From JAXLVB01 sp046329195 (GTDB lineage Bacteria > Bacteroidota > Bacteroidia > Cytophagales > Spirosomataceae): a stretch of DNA of 64,000 nucleotides. The notes under the pieces were generated by a model. The model searched no databases. It was not told where the DNA came from and saw only the letters and a list, made by a program, of their open reading frames with translations. This document shows, one piece after another, positions 16,758 through 25,495 of this stretch. Positions within the stretch are counted from its first letter, which is position 1, and the number at the start of each line of letters is the position of its first letter. The position numbers and the translations under genes were made by a program. Location: positions 1,178,001-1,242,000 of the forward strand of contig JAXLVB010000001.1 in assembly GCA_046329195.1 (NCBI GenBank), in the 5' to 3' direction.

Positions 16758-17198
16758 ATGAAAGTACGTCCCGCTGCTTTGATTATCGAACGAAACCACG
16801 TGCTGCTCATGCAGTATCGCTACGGAAATACCGATGTGTTTAACTTGCCAGGAGGCAATCCAGACAAAGGCGAGACACTCCCTCAAGCATTAGAAAGAGA
16901 ACTTCGAGAAGAACTAGGTATTGAAGTAGAAGTAGGCGAGTTGGTCTTGGCTGGCGAGGTGATTTTGACACAACAGAAAAATGATGTGTTGCATTGTGTC
17001 TTTTCCACCCAAATTATTGGAGGGATTCCCATCCTCAATCCAGCCGAAACGTCGGCACTTGCTGTGGTTTGGAAACCCATATCCACGCTTTCAGGCTTAG
17101 CAATGTACCCCAACGTAGGTGCTGAAATTCAGCGACTTATGTCTATCGGATTTCGTACACCTTATGTAGGGCGCATCAGTCAAGTTTATTACGAATAG
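16758..17198 (+). CDS. Nudix hydrolase
   Basis: A 146-residue Nudix protein. The Nudix box is complete: G-N-P-D-K-G-E-T-L-P-Q-A-L-E then R-E-L-R-E-E-L-G-I (about 34-56), matching GX5EX7REUXEEXGU. These enzymes cleave nucleoside diphosphates linked to another group; the substrate cannot be told. Its last 23 bp overlap the end of the convergent symporter gene. Length is normal for a single-domain Nudix enzyme. Confidence 0.92.
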   Translation: MKVRPAALIIERNHVLLMQYRYGNTDVFNLPGGNPDKGETLPQALERELREELGIEVEVGELVLAGEVILTQQKNDVLHCVFSTQIIGGIPILNPAETSALAVVWKPISTLSGLAMYPNVGAEIQRLMSIGFRTPYVGRISQVYYE

Positions 17199-18588
17199 AC
17201 TGGTACTGAGCTACATCGGCTTGAGGACCTACCCATGCGCCCAGCAACATGCCGATAAAACTGGCTAAAAGGCCATACAAAATAGCTGGGAATTCTGTTT
17301 CGGCGTTGTAGCAATACAGCCACACGGCCATTCCTCCAAGCATAGACAGCAAGCAGCCCAGCAAGTTGGCTCGCCGCCACCTTAGCCCCAGCGTGAGGGG
17401 CACAAACAGCGACACCAAACTCACTGCCGATGACTCGCCCACCAACTCATAAATATTCTGCCGAAACGACGCCATCCAGATACAAATTAGCGTAACGGCG
17501 ACCACCGAAACCCGAATCAACAACAGTAATTGTTTGTCACGTAGCTTTGGGAAAAGAGGCTTGATTAGATTCTCACCAATGACGGTGGCTGGCGCTAAAA
17601 TCGCTCCGCTGGTTGTGCTCAAAATGGCCGAAATCAAGGCTCCAAAAAACAATACCTGAATCAACGGATTGGTGTAGCGCAGAACCATGTTTGGAATAAT
17701 CATCCGTTGGTCACCTTGCATGAGTTCGGGATGCAAGTATTTGGCAATGAGCGCAATAAACAAAGGCAACATCGCTATCGAAATGTACATCAACCCTGCT
17801 ATGATGGACGAACGCACCGCAATCCGCTCGTTTTTGGAGGCCATTACTCGCTGAAAAATATCTTGCCCCGGAATAGACCCCAAGCCTACCGTTATCCAAG
17901 CAGCAATGTATTCAGCTGTACTCAACGGGGTGATTTCTTGGGGTATTGGGCGAAAAAAATGCTCAGGCGTATGAGCTATAACCGGTTCAATACCTCCAAC
18001 CTGTACCAATAGTGTAATAATCAACACGATAAGCCCCAATATCAACAAAATATTGTGCATAAAGTCAGTAATAGATACCGACCACATCCCACCCATAATG
18101 GTGTAAATCATCACCAATAGTGCACTAATACTGACCCCTATCAGCAAGTCTAAGCCCATAACAGCTTTTAAGACAATACTCATGGCAATTAATTGGGCGG
18201 TAATCCAACCAAAGTACGAAGGAATAATCATCACAGCCGACAGGTACTCGGCACTGCGCCCAAATCGTATCCGAAAAAAATCGCAGAAAGTGATGATATT
18301 GAGGCGATAGAAGATGCGGGCATAAAACAAGCCTACTAAAATCAAGCACAATGCCGCCCCAAAAGGCTCTTCAATAACGCCCAAAATACCCCCATTAATA
18401 AACTCCGATGGGGCGCCCATCATGGTTTCGGAACCGAACCACGTGGCAAACGTCACCATAGAGGCCAACATCAGCGGAAGCTGCCGGCCAGCCAAGACGA
18501 AGTCTTCGGTATTATGCACTAAACGAGACGACCACCAACCGACCAACAGATTGAGGGAAAGATACCCCAAAATAAACAAGAGAAGCAT
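17176..18588 (-). CDS. Sodium:solute symporter (SSS family)
   Basis: A 470-residue inner-membrane protein with about 13 hydrophobic segments. The N-terminal part N-T-E-D-F-V-L-A-G-R-Q-L-P-L and the following T-W-F-G-S-E-T-M-M-G are hallmarks of the SSS/LeuT-fold family, as is the later S-G-A-I-L-A-P-A-T-V-I-G-E-N. It uses the sodium gradient to import a small solute; the substrate (amino acid, sugar or carboxylate) is not predictable. It overlaps the Nudix gene tail to tail by 23 bp with no terminator between them. Confidence 0.92.
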   Translation of the reverse strand: MLLLFILGYLSLNLLVGWWSSRLVHNTEDFVLAGRQLPLMLASMVTFATWFGSETMMGAPSEFINGGILGVIEEPFGAALCLILVGLFYARIFYRLNIITFCDFFRIRFGRSAEYLSAVMIIPSYFGWITAQLIAMSIVLKAVMGLDLLIGVSISALLVMIYTIMGGMWSVSITDFMHNILLILGLIVLIITLLVQVGGIEPVIAHTPEHFFRPIPQEITPLSTAEYIAAWITVGLGSIPGQDIFQRVMASKNERIAVRSSIIAGLMYISIAMLPLFIALIAKYLHPELMQGDQRMIIPNMVLRYTNPLIQVLFFGALISAILSTTSGAILAPATVIGENLIKPLFPKLRDKQLLLLIRVSVVAVTLICIWMASFRQNIYELVGESSAVSLVSLFVPLTLGLRWRRANLLGCLLSMLGGMAVWLYCYNAETEFPAILYGLLASFIGMLLGAWVGPQADVAQYQSIRNKLD

Positions 18589-18990
18589 TGTGGTATTTTA
18601 TTAAAGAAACCGGATCACTTGACGTAGCCTACAAATATTCAAAAAAGTAGCCTTTTTCTGAATATTCGGCTATAAATATCCCCTGCTCCTATGCACATTT
18701 TAAAATTTTACGGACAAACACCCAACCTTTTAGCACCTTCGTATCATCTTATCAACGAAACCCACTTGAGTGTAGCACGGTATGGTTGGTTGAGGGGATT
18801 GAGACCGTGCTACGCTCGATAGGTTGCTTACAGTGTGTATCTATCGCTTAGTCGGTACCTCTTGCATCCATCTATAACCTTTTATTTAACAAGGCTATTG
18901 CGATACTTTCACCACCAAAACGTTCATAAAATAGGGTAGAAGAAACGGTCGAGAACGTTCTAACAACTCACCACCAATTGCGTTTTAGTT
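18589..18990. other. 402-bp intergenic region with a REP-like hairpin
   Basis: The region upstream of both the symporter (minus) and the S41 protease (plus) genes. Apart from the hairpin at 18766-18819 no gene or RNA was recognised; both promoters must lie here but no clean TAnnTTTG box was found. Confidence 0.45.
18766..18819. repeat. REP-like imperfect palindrome (long hairpin)
   Basis: A 16-bp stem pairs 18766-18781 with 18804-18819; the core GTAGCACGGT/ACCGTGCTAC is perfect and the outer positions pair with two G-U wobbles when read as RNA. The loop is 22 nt. There is no T-run after it, so it is not an ordinary terminator. A GTAG-based hairpin in a gap fits REP elements moved by RAYT transposases (inference). 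Confidence 0.5.
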
Positions 18991-20358
18991 ATGAAACCAA
19001 TAACTCAGCTTTGGCTTGGGGCTAGCATTGCTTTGCTGTGGAGCTTGGCAGCCTGCAAAAAACAGGAAGACGTCACGCCTACTACAGGTACCTCTACTAG
19101 CACAGTAACCACCCCAAGCACCACCACCGCCGATGTACGTGACTCGCTGTACATCTACATGAAAGATATTTATCTCTGGTACGACAAACTACCTACTGTT
19201 TTTAACCCTCGCTCCTTCAAAACCGTTGAAGACGAAATGGATTCGTTACGAGCTTACCAGCCGCTTGACCGCTGGAGTTTTGTGGAGTCGGCCAGTTCGT
19301 TCAATAGCTATATGGAAGACGGTCAAGAGGAAGAATTTGGGTTTTGGATTAAGTCCGATGCCAACGGTGACTACCGAGTGCGTTATGTATATGCCAACTC
19401 ACCCGCCGGAAAAGCAGGCATTCAGCGAGGATGGAAACTCACCACGCTTAATGGAACTTCTGTGAGCAAACTCAGCACCGATGCAATCATTGACGCTTTT
19501 TGGGGCAGTAATACAACGGGGGCTTTTGGTTTTCAGAAAGTGGACGGTTCTACGGTGTCGCCCATTAGCCTGACCAAAACCACCTACACCATGAACACGG
19601 TGCTCTATACAACCACTTATGAAGTAGGCACCAAAAAAGTAGGCTATTTTGTACTAAATACCTTTACTGGTTCGCCAACGCAGAAAGAACTCAAACAAGT
19701 GTTTAGCCAATTTGAAAGTGCTGGTATTAGCGAGCTCATTGTGGACTTACGCTACAACGGTGGAGGCAGTGTAAATACCGAAGAATACCTCGCCAACCGA
19801 ATTGTGCCCCCCTCGGCCTCTGGCAAAACCATGTACAAGGTCTATCACAACGACAAGTACAGCAAGTTTAACCAATCCGTTAATTTTATTAAGAGTGGTT
19901 CGCTCAATCTTTCGAGGGTTTTTGTGATTACTACGGCTGCCACAGCATCGGCCAGTGAGTTGTTAATCAACGTACTAAAGCCTTACATGACCGTGTACAC
20001 CATCGGCAAAACCACCCACGGCAAGCCAGTCGGCATGTATGGATTCGACGTGATGAACTACACCTTTGCCCCCGTAGCTTTTCGTACCGTAAACGCCCAA
20101 AATGTAGGTGATTACTACAGCGGTCTCCCCGTTAATGCCGATGTCAACGATGGCCTTACCAGTGTATGGGGCGACACCCAAGAAAGCTGCCTTGCCTCGG
20201 CCTTACGGTACATCCAAACGGGTACCTTTAGTATGATGACACAAGGAGCTCGCCTGTCGGCAGAGCAAGAACAAACCAATCAGTATCTCGACAAACCCAT
20301 CGTGCAGAACTTGGTTATCAAACCAAGCGAAGCCATCAAATCAATACACCAGCCATGA
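18991..20358 (+). CDS. S41 family (C-terminal processing) peptidase lipoprotein
   Basis: A 455-residue lipoprotein (signal ending S-L-A-A-C, Cys22, then a Thr-rich tether). An N-terminal helical part (about 48-110), a PDZ-like part (about 110-190; S-P-A-G-K-A-G-I-Q-R-G-W) and an S41 catalytic core follow. The catalytic pair is Ser320 in A-T-A-S-A-S-E-L-L and Lys345 in T-H-G-K-P-V-G, 25 residues apart as in Tsp. The strand L-I-V-D-L-R-Y-N-G-G-G-S is typical. The membrane-anchored periplasmic protease overlaps the next gene by ATGA, so the two are translationally coupled. Confidence 0.92.
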   Translation: MKPITQLWLGASIALLWSLAACKKQEDVTPTTGTSTSTVTTPSTTTADVRDSLYIYMKDIYLWYDKLPTVFNPRSFKTVEDEMDSLRAYQPLDRWSFVESASSFNSYMEDGQEEEFGFWIKSDANGDYRVRYVYANSPAGKAGIQRGWKLTTLNGTSVSKLSTDAIIDAFWGSNTTGAFGFQKVDGSTVSPISLTKTTYTMNTVLYTTTYEVGTKKVGYFVLNTFTGSPTQKELKQVFSQFESAGISELIVDLRYNGGGSVNTEEYLANRIVPPSASGKTMYKVYHNDKYSKFNQSVNFIKSGSLNLSRVFVITTAATASASELLINVLKPYMTVYTIGKTTHGKPVGMYGFDVMNYTFAPVAFRTVNAQNVGDYYSGLPVNADVNDGLTSVWGDTQESCLASALRYIQTGTFSMMTQGARLSAEQEQTNQYLDKPIVQNLVIKPSEAIKSIHQP

Positions 20359-20618
20359 CAGCGCACGTGTATCATCAGATTAAGCGATTCTTGAAAGATA
20401 GTTTTTTCATGAATCCTGAGTATATCAATCCCCACAAATCGTTCGTTAACGATTTAGGATTGAGTACGTTGGAGTTTTGGGAAGTAATAGCCGTACTCGA
20501 AAACACGTACCACATTACCCTACCCGACCACCAACTTAGCCCCGGCCTCACGGTGAAGGAAGTTTGCAGGCTGGTAGAGTATCAGTTGGTGCATAACCAC
20601 GAGCTTGTGTTGGTATAA
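20355..20618 (+). CDS. Acyl-carrier-protein-fold protein lacking the phosphopantetheine serine
   Basis: An 87-residue acidic helical protein with the length and pattern of acyl carrier proteins: S-F-V-N-D-L-G-L-S-T-L-E-F-W-E-V-I-A-V-L-E lines up with S-F-V-E-D-L-G-A-D-S-L-D-T-V-E-L of E. coli AcpP. The serine that carries phosphopantetheine is replaced by Thr, and the preceding Asp by Ser. It has no signal peptide, so it should stay in the cytoplasm, unlike the S41 protease whose stop codon overlaps its start (ATGA). Either an unusual carrier using the shifted Ser, or a dead carrier fold used as a binding or regulatory protein. A weak hairpin at 20700-20724 follows. Confidence 0.72.
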   Translation: MTAHVYHQIKRFLKDSFFMNPEYINPHKSFVNDLGLSTLEFWEVIAVLENTYHITLPDHQLSPGLTVKEVCRLVEYQLVHNHELVLV

Positions 20619-20828
20619 ATGCTGAAAATCAAGAACTTTCGGCTTATTGTTAGGGATATTGAGACTTGCAGCGTCCCTTGGTAGCAAAACTAAAACCTCA
20701 AAATACTTGTTTATTGAGTATTTTAGTGGCTTCCCTGCGTATAGTTTGGTAGTGTGAGCATAAATATTTTTCTTGCACCCAACTATTTGGTATCCTATTT
20801 TCATCTTACAAATTGAAATGGTGTTAGT

Positions 20829-21383
20829 TTGAAAGACGAAAAAGCATTAGTTAAGGCTTGCGCAAAAGGCGATGGTTCAGCATTTGAAGAGCTTTACCGC
20901 CGATTTGCCTCCAAAATGTTGGTGGTCTGTAACCGCTATGCCCGTGACAAAGACGAAGCCAAAGACATTCTTCAAGAGGGTTTTATCCGAATTTTTGAGC
21001 AAATCCATACGTTTCGGCACGAAGGCTCCCTCGAAGGGTGGATTCGGCGCATCATGGTCAACATTGCCTTAGAGCACTACCGAAAGTATGTACGTGAACG
21101 AGACCGTGAGAGTGGCTCCGTAGAGCACCTGACCGAAGATGACCACCCGCTGAGTGCCCAAGACATTCTGTCGCATATCTCTTTCAACGAACTCATGCAG
21201 ATGATACAAGAACTAACGCCAGCGTATCGGATGGTGTTTAACTTGTATGTGTTTGAAGGGCTAAAACACCATGAGATTGCAACCCAACTGGGGATTTCGG
21301 AAGGAACCTCTAAGTCAAACTTGGCCGATGCCCGTCGTATTTTACAACGCCGTATCGAAAGTGTCATGTTTGATGTTCGATGA
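20829..21383 (+). CDS. ECF-type RNA polymerase sigma factor
   Basis: A 184-residue sigma-70 family ECF factor. Region 2 is clear (F-E-E-L-Y-R-R-F-A..D-I-L-Q-E-G-F-I-R-I-F..W-I-R-R-I-M-V-N), then a short linker and region 4 (Y-R-M-V-F-N-L-Y-V-F-E-G-L-K-H-H-E-I-A-T-Q-L-G-I split over a helix-turn-helix ending S-K-S-N-L). The start is a TTG at 20829; no ATG lies in frame before residue 30, which would cut region 2. The following gene (21578) encodes a protein with a short cytoplasmic N-terminus and one membrane helix that could be its anti-sigma partner. Confidence 0.93.
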   Translation: MKDEKALVKACAKGDGSAFEELYRRFASKMLVVCNRYARDKDEAKDILQEGFIRIFEQIHTFRHEGSLEGWIRRIMVNIALEHYRKYVRERDRESGSVEHLTEDDHPLSAQDILSHISFNELMQMIQELTPAYRMVFNLYVFEGLKHHEIATQLGISEGTSKSNLADARRILQRRIESVMFDVR

Positions 21384-21577
21384 CCAATGGCTAAAATAAA
21401 TGATTGTACCCGATAAATGGAAGTTGTTATCCAAGGCATGTAGCATTCGCTGATTAACAAGCCAATGAATTAACAACAAATAAGTAAAAAAACGTGGGCT
21501 GTGCAGAGGAAAAAAGTAACCGATATTACCTTAACCACACGACATAAAGGATGAGTTAAATCTTTACGTGAAATGAC

Positions 21578-23359
21578 ATGAGCGGTTTTGATGAAAATGA
21601 ATTAGATAACGCCTTTCGAATGAGTTTTGAAGGCAAAGAGCTGGAGCCACCACCTTCGGTCTGGAAGGCGGTGCGTACCTCAGCCCTTGAGCATCAGCTC
21701 ATTCGATACCAAAGCATGAATCTTTGGCTAAAAGGCATTACAGGTGCACTAACCGTGCTGCTGGGCGGAACCAGTTACTTCTGGTATCAGGCCGCCCAAC
21801 AAGCCAAGCAAACACCTACTGCGCAAGTAATTACTGTCACAAAAACCGATACCGTGTTTGTGCCAAACACACAAACGGAACGAGTTTTTGTAGCGGTTCC
21901 GGCTCCTTCAGAGCCTGTGGCCGACGCTTCAATTACAAAAGTAGAGCGTCAATCGGACCCTAATTTGTCCAACGAATCCCTATCCAATGACCCAACTCCT
22001 ACTACAACGCTAAATTCAACCCATACAACAGACGAAGTTGCATCGGTTCTACCCGAATCAAAAAATTCGTCAGTAGCAAAGGTAAGTCAACGTAATAGCC
22101 CTGTTGCATTGCCATTGACACCAGCAGAGGCTACCACTCCTCTTACTAAAGAGGAAAACTCCACAGCACAAAAAGACATCGCTTCGGCTGCTCCCTTTAC
22201 AAAATCCAATGTCAACGGAACAACTGAACAGCCTGAAAACGAAACAGTTGAATCTTCAAAAACTACTAGTAAGAAAGCAAGTCGTAGGAATGAACAGCTA
22301 GTTTCTAACCAACTAAACACAGCCAAAACGGCTAAAAATAGACTCAACCAACAGTCTCCAGTTGCGGACTCGTCACCGTTGTATGCCCCTACTACCGATG
22401 CCAGTAGTGGATCTGTTAACCCTGTTGCGAATTCTGCCGAAACCGAGGCGCAAGCACCTGTGCCCTTATTGGCTTCGATGCGTGTAGAGCAATTGAAGAG
22501 CCTACCCTATCAGTTTGAATTTGAGCAAAAAGAACATAAAGTACGTTTCCGGTCGGCATTAAAACCTTCGATTCCGATCAAGCTCCTTCGGCCCCGAACA
22601 CCGTTTATCGAGCGGTTGTCGTTATCGGCCTATTATTCACCTGAATGGAACGACTTGTCTATCCGACGTGACGAGCCAACCGCCTTTGGATACGCCAATC
22701 AAGACGTAAGCAACGGTAGCGCTTTTGGCTTGAGAATTGGGGTCAAATTGTCTGACCGTTGGTCGGTGCAGACAGGTATCGAACATTCGAGTTTTAGTTT
22801 CGAAGAAAAAGAAAAATATCAGTTTTTGCGTGCAGAAGACAAAAACGGACGCCTCTGCTTTGTATATAGAACAGCCCTCGGAACGGTAGAGGTACCTTTC
22901 CAACAGCTCAATTATCAACCCAAGCCTGGCGACCCACTTCGTATCGAAAACCGTGGTCTTCAGCATACGAGTGCTTGGCGGATTCCTGTTACGTTTCGGT
23001 ACAATTTCTTAGACAAAACGTGGCAAGCACCCAACAGCAGTCCGCTCACGATTCGTATTTATGGCCTGGGCGGCGTGAGCATAACCATGCCAAAAGACGT
23101 TAACACTACGCTAGAAATCTTGGCTCCTAACGGACGAGAATCCATTGGTACGCTCAACGACTTCCAGAACCTCCAAACGGCCTGGGGCTTCAACTTGGGC
23201 GCCGGAGCTGAAATTGGGTTGGGCCGACGCACGTTTTTATGGGTAGAGCCTAATTATAACCAAAACCTTTCTAGTTTTGTGAAAGACATGCCTATTACTT
23301 CTTCGGTAGGTACCATTGGTCTCAAAATGGGCTTAAAATGGGAGTTTGCCCGTAAATAA
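21578..23359 (+). CDS. Anti-sigma-like N-terminus, one membrane helix, long linker and outer-membrane beta-barrel in one chain
   Basis: A 593-residue protein with an unusual layout: a soluble helical N-terminus of about 47 residues (E-L-D-N-A-F-R-M-S-F-E..P-P-P-S-V-W), one transmembrane helix (about 49-69), a Ser/Thr/Pro/Gln-rich linker of about 270 residues, and a C-terminal porin/OmpA-like beta-barrel (about 341-593, ending in aromatic K-W-E-F-A-R-K). No cleavable signal peptide is seen. It follows the ECF sigma gene by about 195 bp; comparable sigma/beta-barrel pairs occur in Bacteroidota, and the N-terminus may hold the sigma factor at the membrane (inference). A strong terminator follows. 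Confidence 0.75.
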   Translation: MSGFDENELDNAFRMSFEGKELEPPPSVWKAVRTSALEHQLIRYQSMNLWLKGITGALTVLLGGTSYFWYQAAQQAKQTPTAQVITVTKTDTVFVPNTQTERVFVAVPAPSEPVADASITKVERQSDPNLSNESLSNDPTPTTTLNSTHTTDEVASVLPESKNSSVAKVSQRNSPVALPLTPAEATTPLTKEENSTAQKDIASAAPFTKSNVNGTTEQPENETVESSKTTSKKASRRNEQLVSNQLNTAKTAKNRLNQQSPVADSSPLYAPTTDASSGSVNPVANSAETEAQAPVPLLASMRVEQLKSLPYQFEFEQKEHKVRFRSALKPSIPIKLLRPRTPFIERLSLSAYYSPEWNDLSIRRDEPTAFGYANQDVSNGSAFGLRIGVKLSDRWSVQTGIEHSSFSFEEKEKYQFLRAEDKNGRLCFVYRTALGTVEVPFQQLNYQPKPGDPLRIENRGLQHTSAWRIPVTFRYNFLDKTWQAPNSSPLTIRIYGLGGVSITMPKDVNTTLEILAPNGRESIGTLNDFQNLQTAWGFNLGAGAEIGLGRRTFLWVEPNYNQNLSSFVKDMPITSSVGTIGLKMGLKWEFARK

Positions 23360-23367
23360 GTAATCAG

Positions 23368-23415
23368 CAAACAAAAGGCGGGTGTGGCTTCAAAGCCACA
23401 CCCGCCTTTTGTTTG
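23368..23415. terminator. Bidirectional terminator between convergent genes
   Basis: A near-perfect inverted repeat with arms starting CAAACAAAAGGCGGGTGTGG and ending with its complement; GC-rich core, A tract on the left and T tract on the right. It ends the sigma/beta-barrel unit and the MBL-fold gene. Confidence 0.93.
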
Positions 23416-23426
23416 GAACTATGATG

Positions 23427-24521
23427 CTACTGCCACCACTGCTGCTGGGGATACAAACTATCTACCAAGACAGGCTCACCAATCATAGGCGTCGTCACCT
23501 TCACGCTTTGTTTATTAGCCTCACTAACTACCCGCCTGATGGGGTCATTCCAAGTATGCAAAGCCAGTGTAAATTTGCCCCAATGTACGGGCAAGAGCAC
23601 CTTTGCCTTGAGGTCGAGACTGGCTTGTACGGTTTCTTCGGGCATCATGTGGATGTATTTCCAATAAGCATTGTACTGACCCGCTTCTAAAATAGCCAAA
23701 TCAAAAGGACCAAACTGCTCGCCAATAGACTTAAAATGGGTGTCATAGCCAGAATCTCCTCCTAAGAATATAGAGTGCTGTGGCGTTTTGAGCACAAACG
23801 ACGACCATAGCGACTGCCCCCTGGTGAAACTACGGCCTGAAAAATGCCTTGCTGGTGTAGCCGTCAACGACATTTCTGTTGTCAATGGGGTAGTTTCATA
23901 CCAATCTAATTCTGTAATCCTGCTCGGCTCTACTCCCCATCGCTCCAAATGCGCCCCTACTCCTAAGGATGTCACAAATCGCTTGGTTTTATCCTTCAAC
24001 TTCACAATTGTCTCATAGTCAAGGTGATCAAAGTGGTCATGGCTTATCAATACCACATCTAATTCAGGAAAATCGTCCACACCATACTCATCGGTTCCGG
24101 CATAACTTTTCACGGTAAAGGGCACCGGCGAAGCACTTCCACTAAACACTGGGTCGGCCAAAATCCGCAAGCCATTGATTTGCAACAGGTATGAAGAATG
24201 CCCAAACCAAACTACTGTTGGCTGATTGTACAGCAGGGTTTTCAAGTTGGTTTTTACAAAAGGTATTGGCGCTGGTGGTTCGCCATTGGGTTTATTCCAA
24301 TAGGCTTTAATCATATTCCAAACGGTGAAATCTTCAGTTTGTACAGGCGTGTCTGAGCTATTCTGAAAACTACCATTTTTATATTGAGGAGATTTCTGGA
24401 TACGTTCTAATCGTTTTCCGGTGGGTAGTTGCCCAAACGTAGCCTGCTGCATAAATACAAACCCACCGATTGCTACTACGCCTACAATTATTAATAAGGT
24501 TATCATTATTTTTTTGAACAT
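23427..24521 (-). CDS. MBL-fold metallo-hydrolase, NAPE-PLD-like
   Basis: A 364-residue protein with one N-terminal membrane helix (about 5-24), so anchored with its catalytic domain in the periplasm. The metallo-beta-lactamase motif is H-D-H-F-D-H-L-D (161-168); other expected ligands occur at A-R-H-F-S-G-R, G-D-S-G-Y-D-T-H and P-V-H-W-G. The stretch V-W-F-G-H-S-S-Y-L-L-Q and the overall length match the N-acylphosphatidylethanolamine phospholipase D-like branch. Phospholipid or lipid hydrolysis is plausible but not proven. Confidence 0.88.
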   Translation of the reverse strand: MFKKIMITLLIIVGVVAIGGFVFMQQATFGQLPTGKRLERIQKSPQYKNGSFQNSSDTPVQTEDFTVWNMIKAYWNKPNGEPPAPIPFVKTNLKTLLYNQPTVVWFGHSSYLLQINGLRILADPVFSGSASPVPFTVKSYAGTDEYGVDDFPELDVVLISHDHFDHLDYETIVKLKDKTKRFVTSLGVGAHLERWGVEPSRITELDWYETTPLTTEMSLTATPARHFSGRSFTRGQSLWSSFVLKTPQHSIFLGGDSGYDTHFKSIGEQFGPFDLAILEAGQYNAYWKYIHMMPEETVQASLDLKAKVLLPVHWGKFTLALHTWNDPIRRVVSEANKQSVKVTTPMIGEPVLVDSLYPQQQWWQ

Positions 24522-24779
24522 GGTTGTAAAAATTTGCCTTCTGGCACCGAGGTGGTTTTCTGGCTTTTTGGGCGTTTATTTGCCCAATAGAGCCCTTTTT
24601 TAATAAGAAGGACGCTCGCTACAAAAAAATATTTTAAAATTTTTATTTTTTACCCAACCTTTTGCTTGTGTTCTGTCATCTTGTTATTGGAAGCTCACCA
24701 ACTGAGCTATTGTATCTTACAAATTGAGAGAACAGGTTGAGGAAAAAAGCCTTACCAAGCATAAGTAAATAAAGCAACT

Positions 24780-25466
24780 ATGAATTTTTCTAAATGTGTT
24801 GCTACGCTAGCCGTAGCAGTGATGGTTTCTTTTGTGTCTTTTGGTCAAGAAAAAGAAATTCAACCATCTGATAATCAGACGAAAACTCTGTTTTCACGGT
24901 CTAGTTTCAAGTTTTCAAAACTTCGCTATATAGGGGTTTATGTTGCGCCTACATTTCAGTACGGACAGGTGGATGGCTCGTTCGAGCCTATGGTTGGAGG
25001 GTCGGTGTCCGTACTGTTTAACAAACGTTTTTCGATTGGTGTGGCGGGCTATGGTACCGCTCCAACTCGTCGGTTTAGCAATGATTTACGTCTGGCCTAT
25101 GGCGGAGGCAAGTTGGAGTACACCTTTTTTCCCAATCAGGTGGTTCATTTTTCGGTTCCTCTGCTAATTGGGGGTGGTTTTGCTTCTAATTCCAACGATT
25201 TTGATTTTGGCGGGCGTGGCCGCAACGGCAGTTCGTTTTTTGTAGTACAGCCCGGTCTTACTGCTGAAGTTAATTTATTACGCTATCTAAAGCTATTTGG
25301 AGGAGCCAACTACCGAGTGGCTATGGGCGTAGATAACCACAATACAACCACTACTTTTACTAATGCTCAATTGAGTGGCTTTACTGCCGAAATTGGTGTG
25401 AAGGCAGGTATTTTTGATGCTAGCATCCGCCGAAAACGAGAAAGAGTCCCTCTTCAATTCAAGTAA
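24780..25466 (+). CDS. Outer-membrane beta-barrel protein, unknown function
   Basis: A 228-residue exported protein (signal peptide 1-22, ending V-S-F-G-Q). The rest alternates hydrophobic and polar residues with Gly and aromatics (G-V-Y-V-A-P-T-F-Q-Y-G, V-G-G-S-V-S-V-L-F-N-K-R-F-S-I-G-V), as in 8-stranded outer-membrane barrels. It heads a three-gene plus-strand cluster, with the PepSY-like lipoprotein 30 bp downstream. No family name could be given. Confidence 0.75.
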   Translation: MNFSKCVATLAVAVMVSFVSFGQEKEIQPSDNQTKTLFSRSSFKFSKLRYIGVYVAPTFQYGQVDGSFEPMVGGSVSVLFNKRFSIGVAGYGTAPTRRFSNDLRLAYGGGKLEYTFFPNQVVHFSVPLLIGGGFASNSNDFDFGGRGRNGSSFFVVQPGLTAEVNLLRYLKLFGGANYRVAMGVDNHNTTTTFTNAQLSGFTAEIGVKAGIFDASIRRKRERVPLQFK

Positions 25467-25495
25467 ACATTAAACAAATCAAATCACCACAAATT

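Noticed and set aside
24691..24710. tRNA D-arm-like stretch on the minus strand (TAGCTCAGTTGGT...GAGC)
   Set aside because: No T-arm (GTTCGA-like), no anticodon stem and no matching acceptor arm could be found on either side; it is only a 6-bp palindrome that resembles a D-arm.
20803..24727. Shared 14-mer ATCTTACAAATTGA upstream of the ECF sigma gene (20803) and an outer-membrane protein gene (24714), as a possible sigma-dependent promoter
   Set aside because: About eight identical 14-mer pairs are expected by chance in 64 kb, and the bases upstream of the two copies do not line up.
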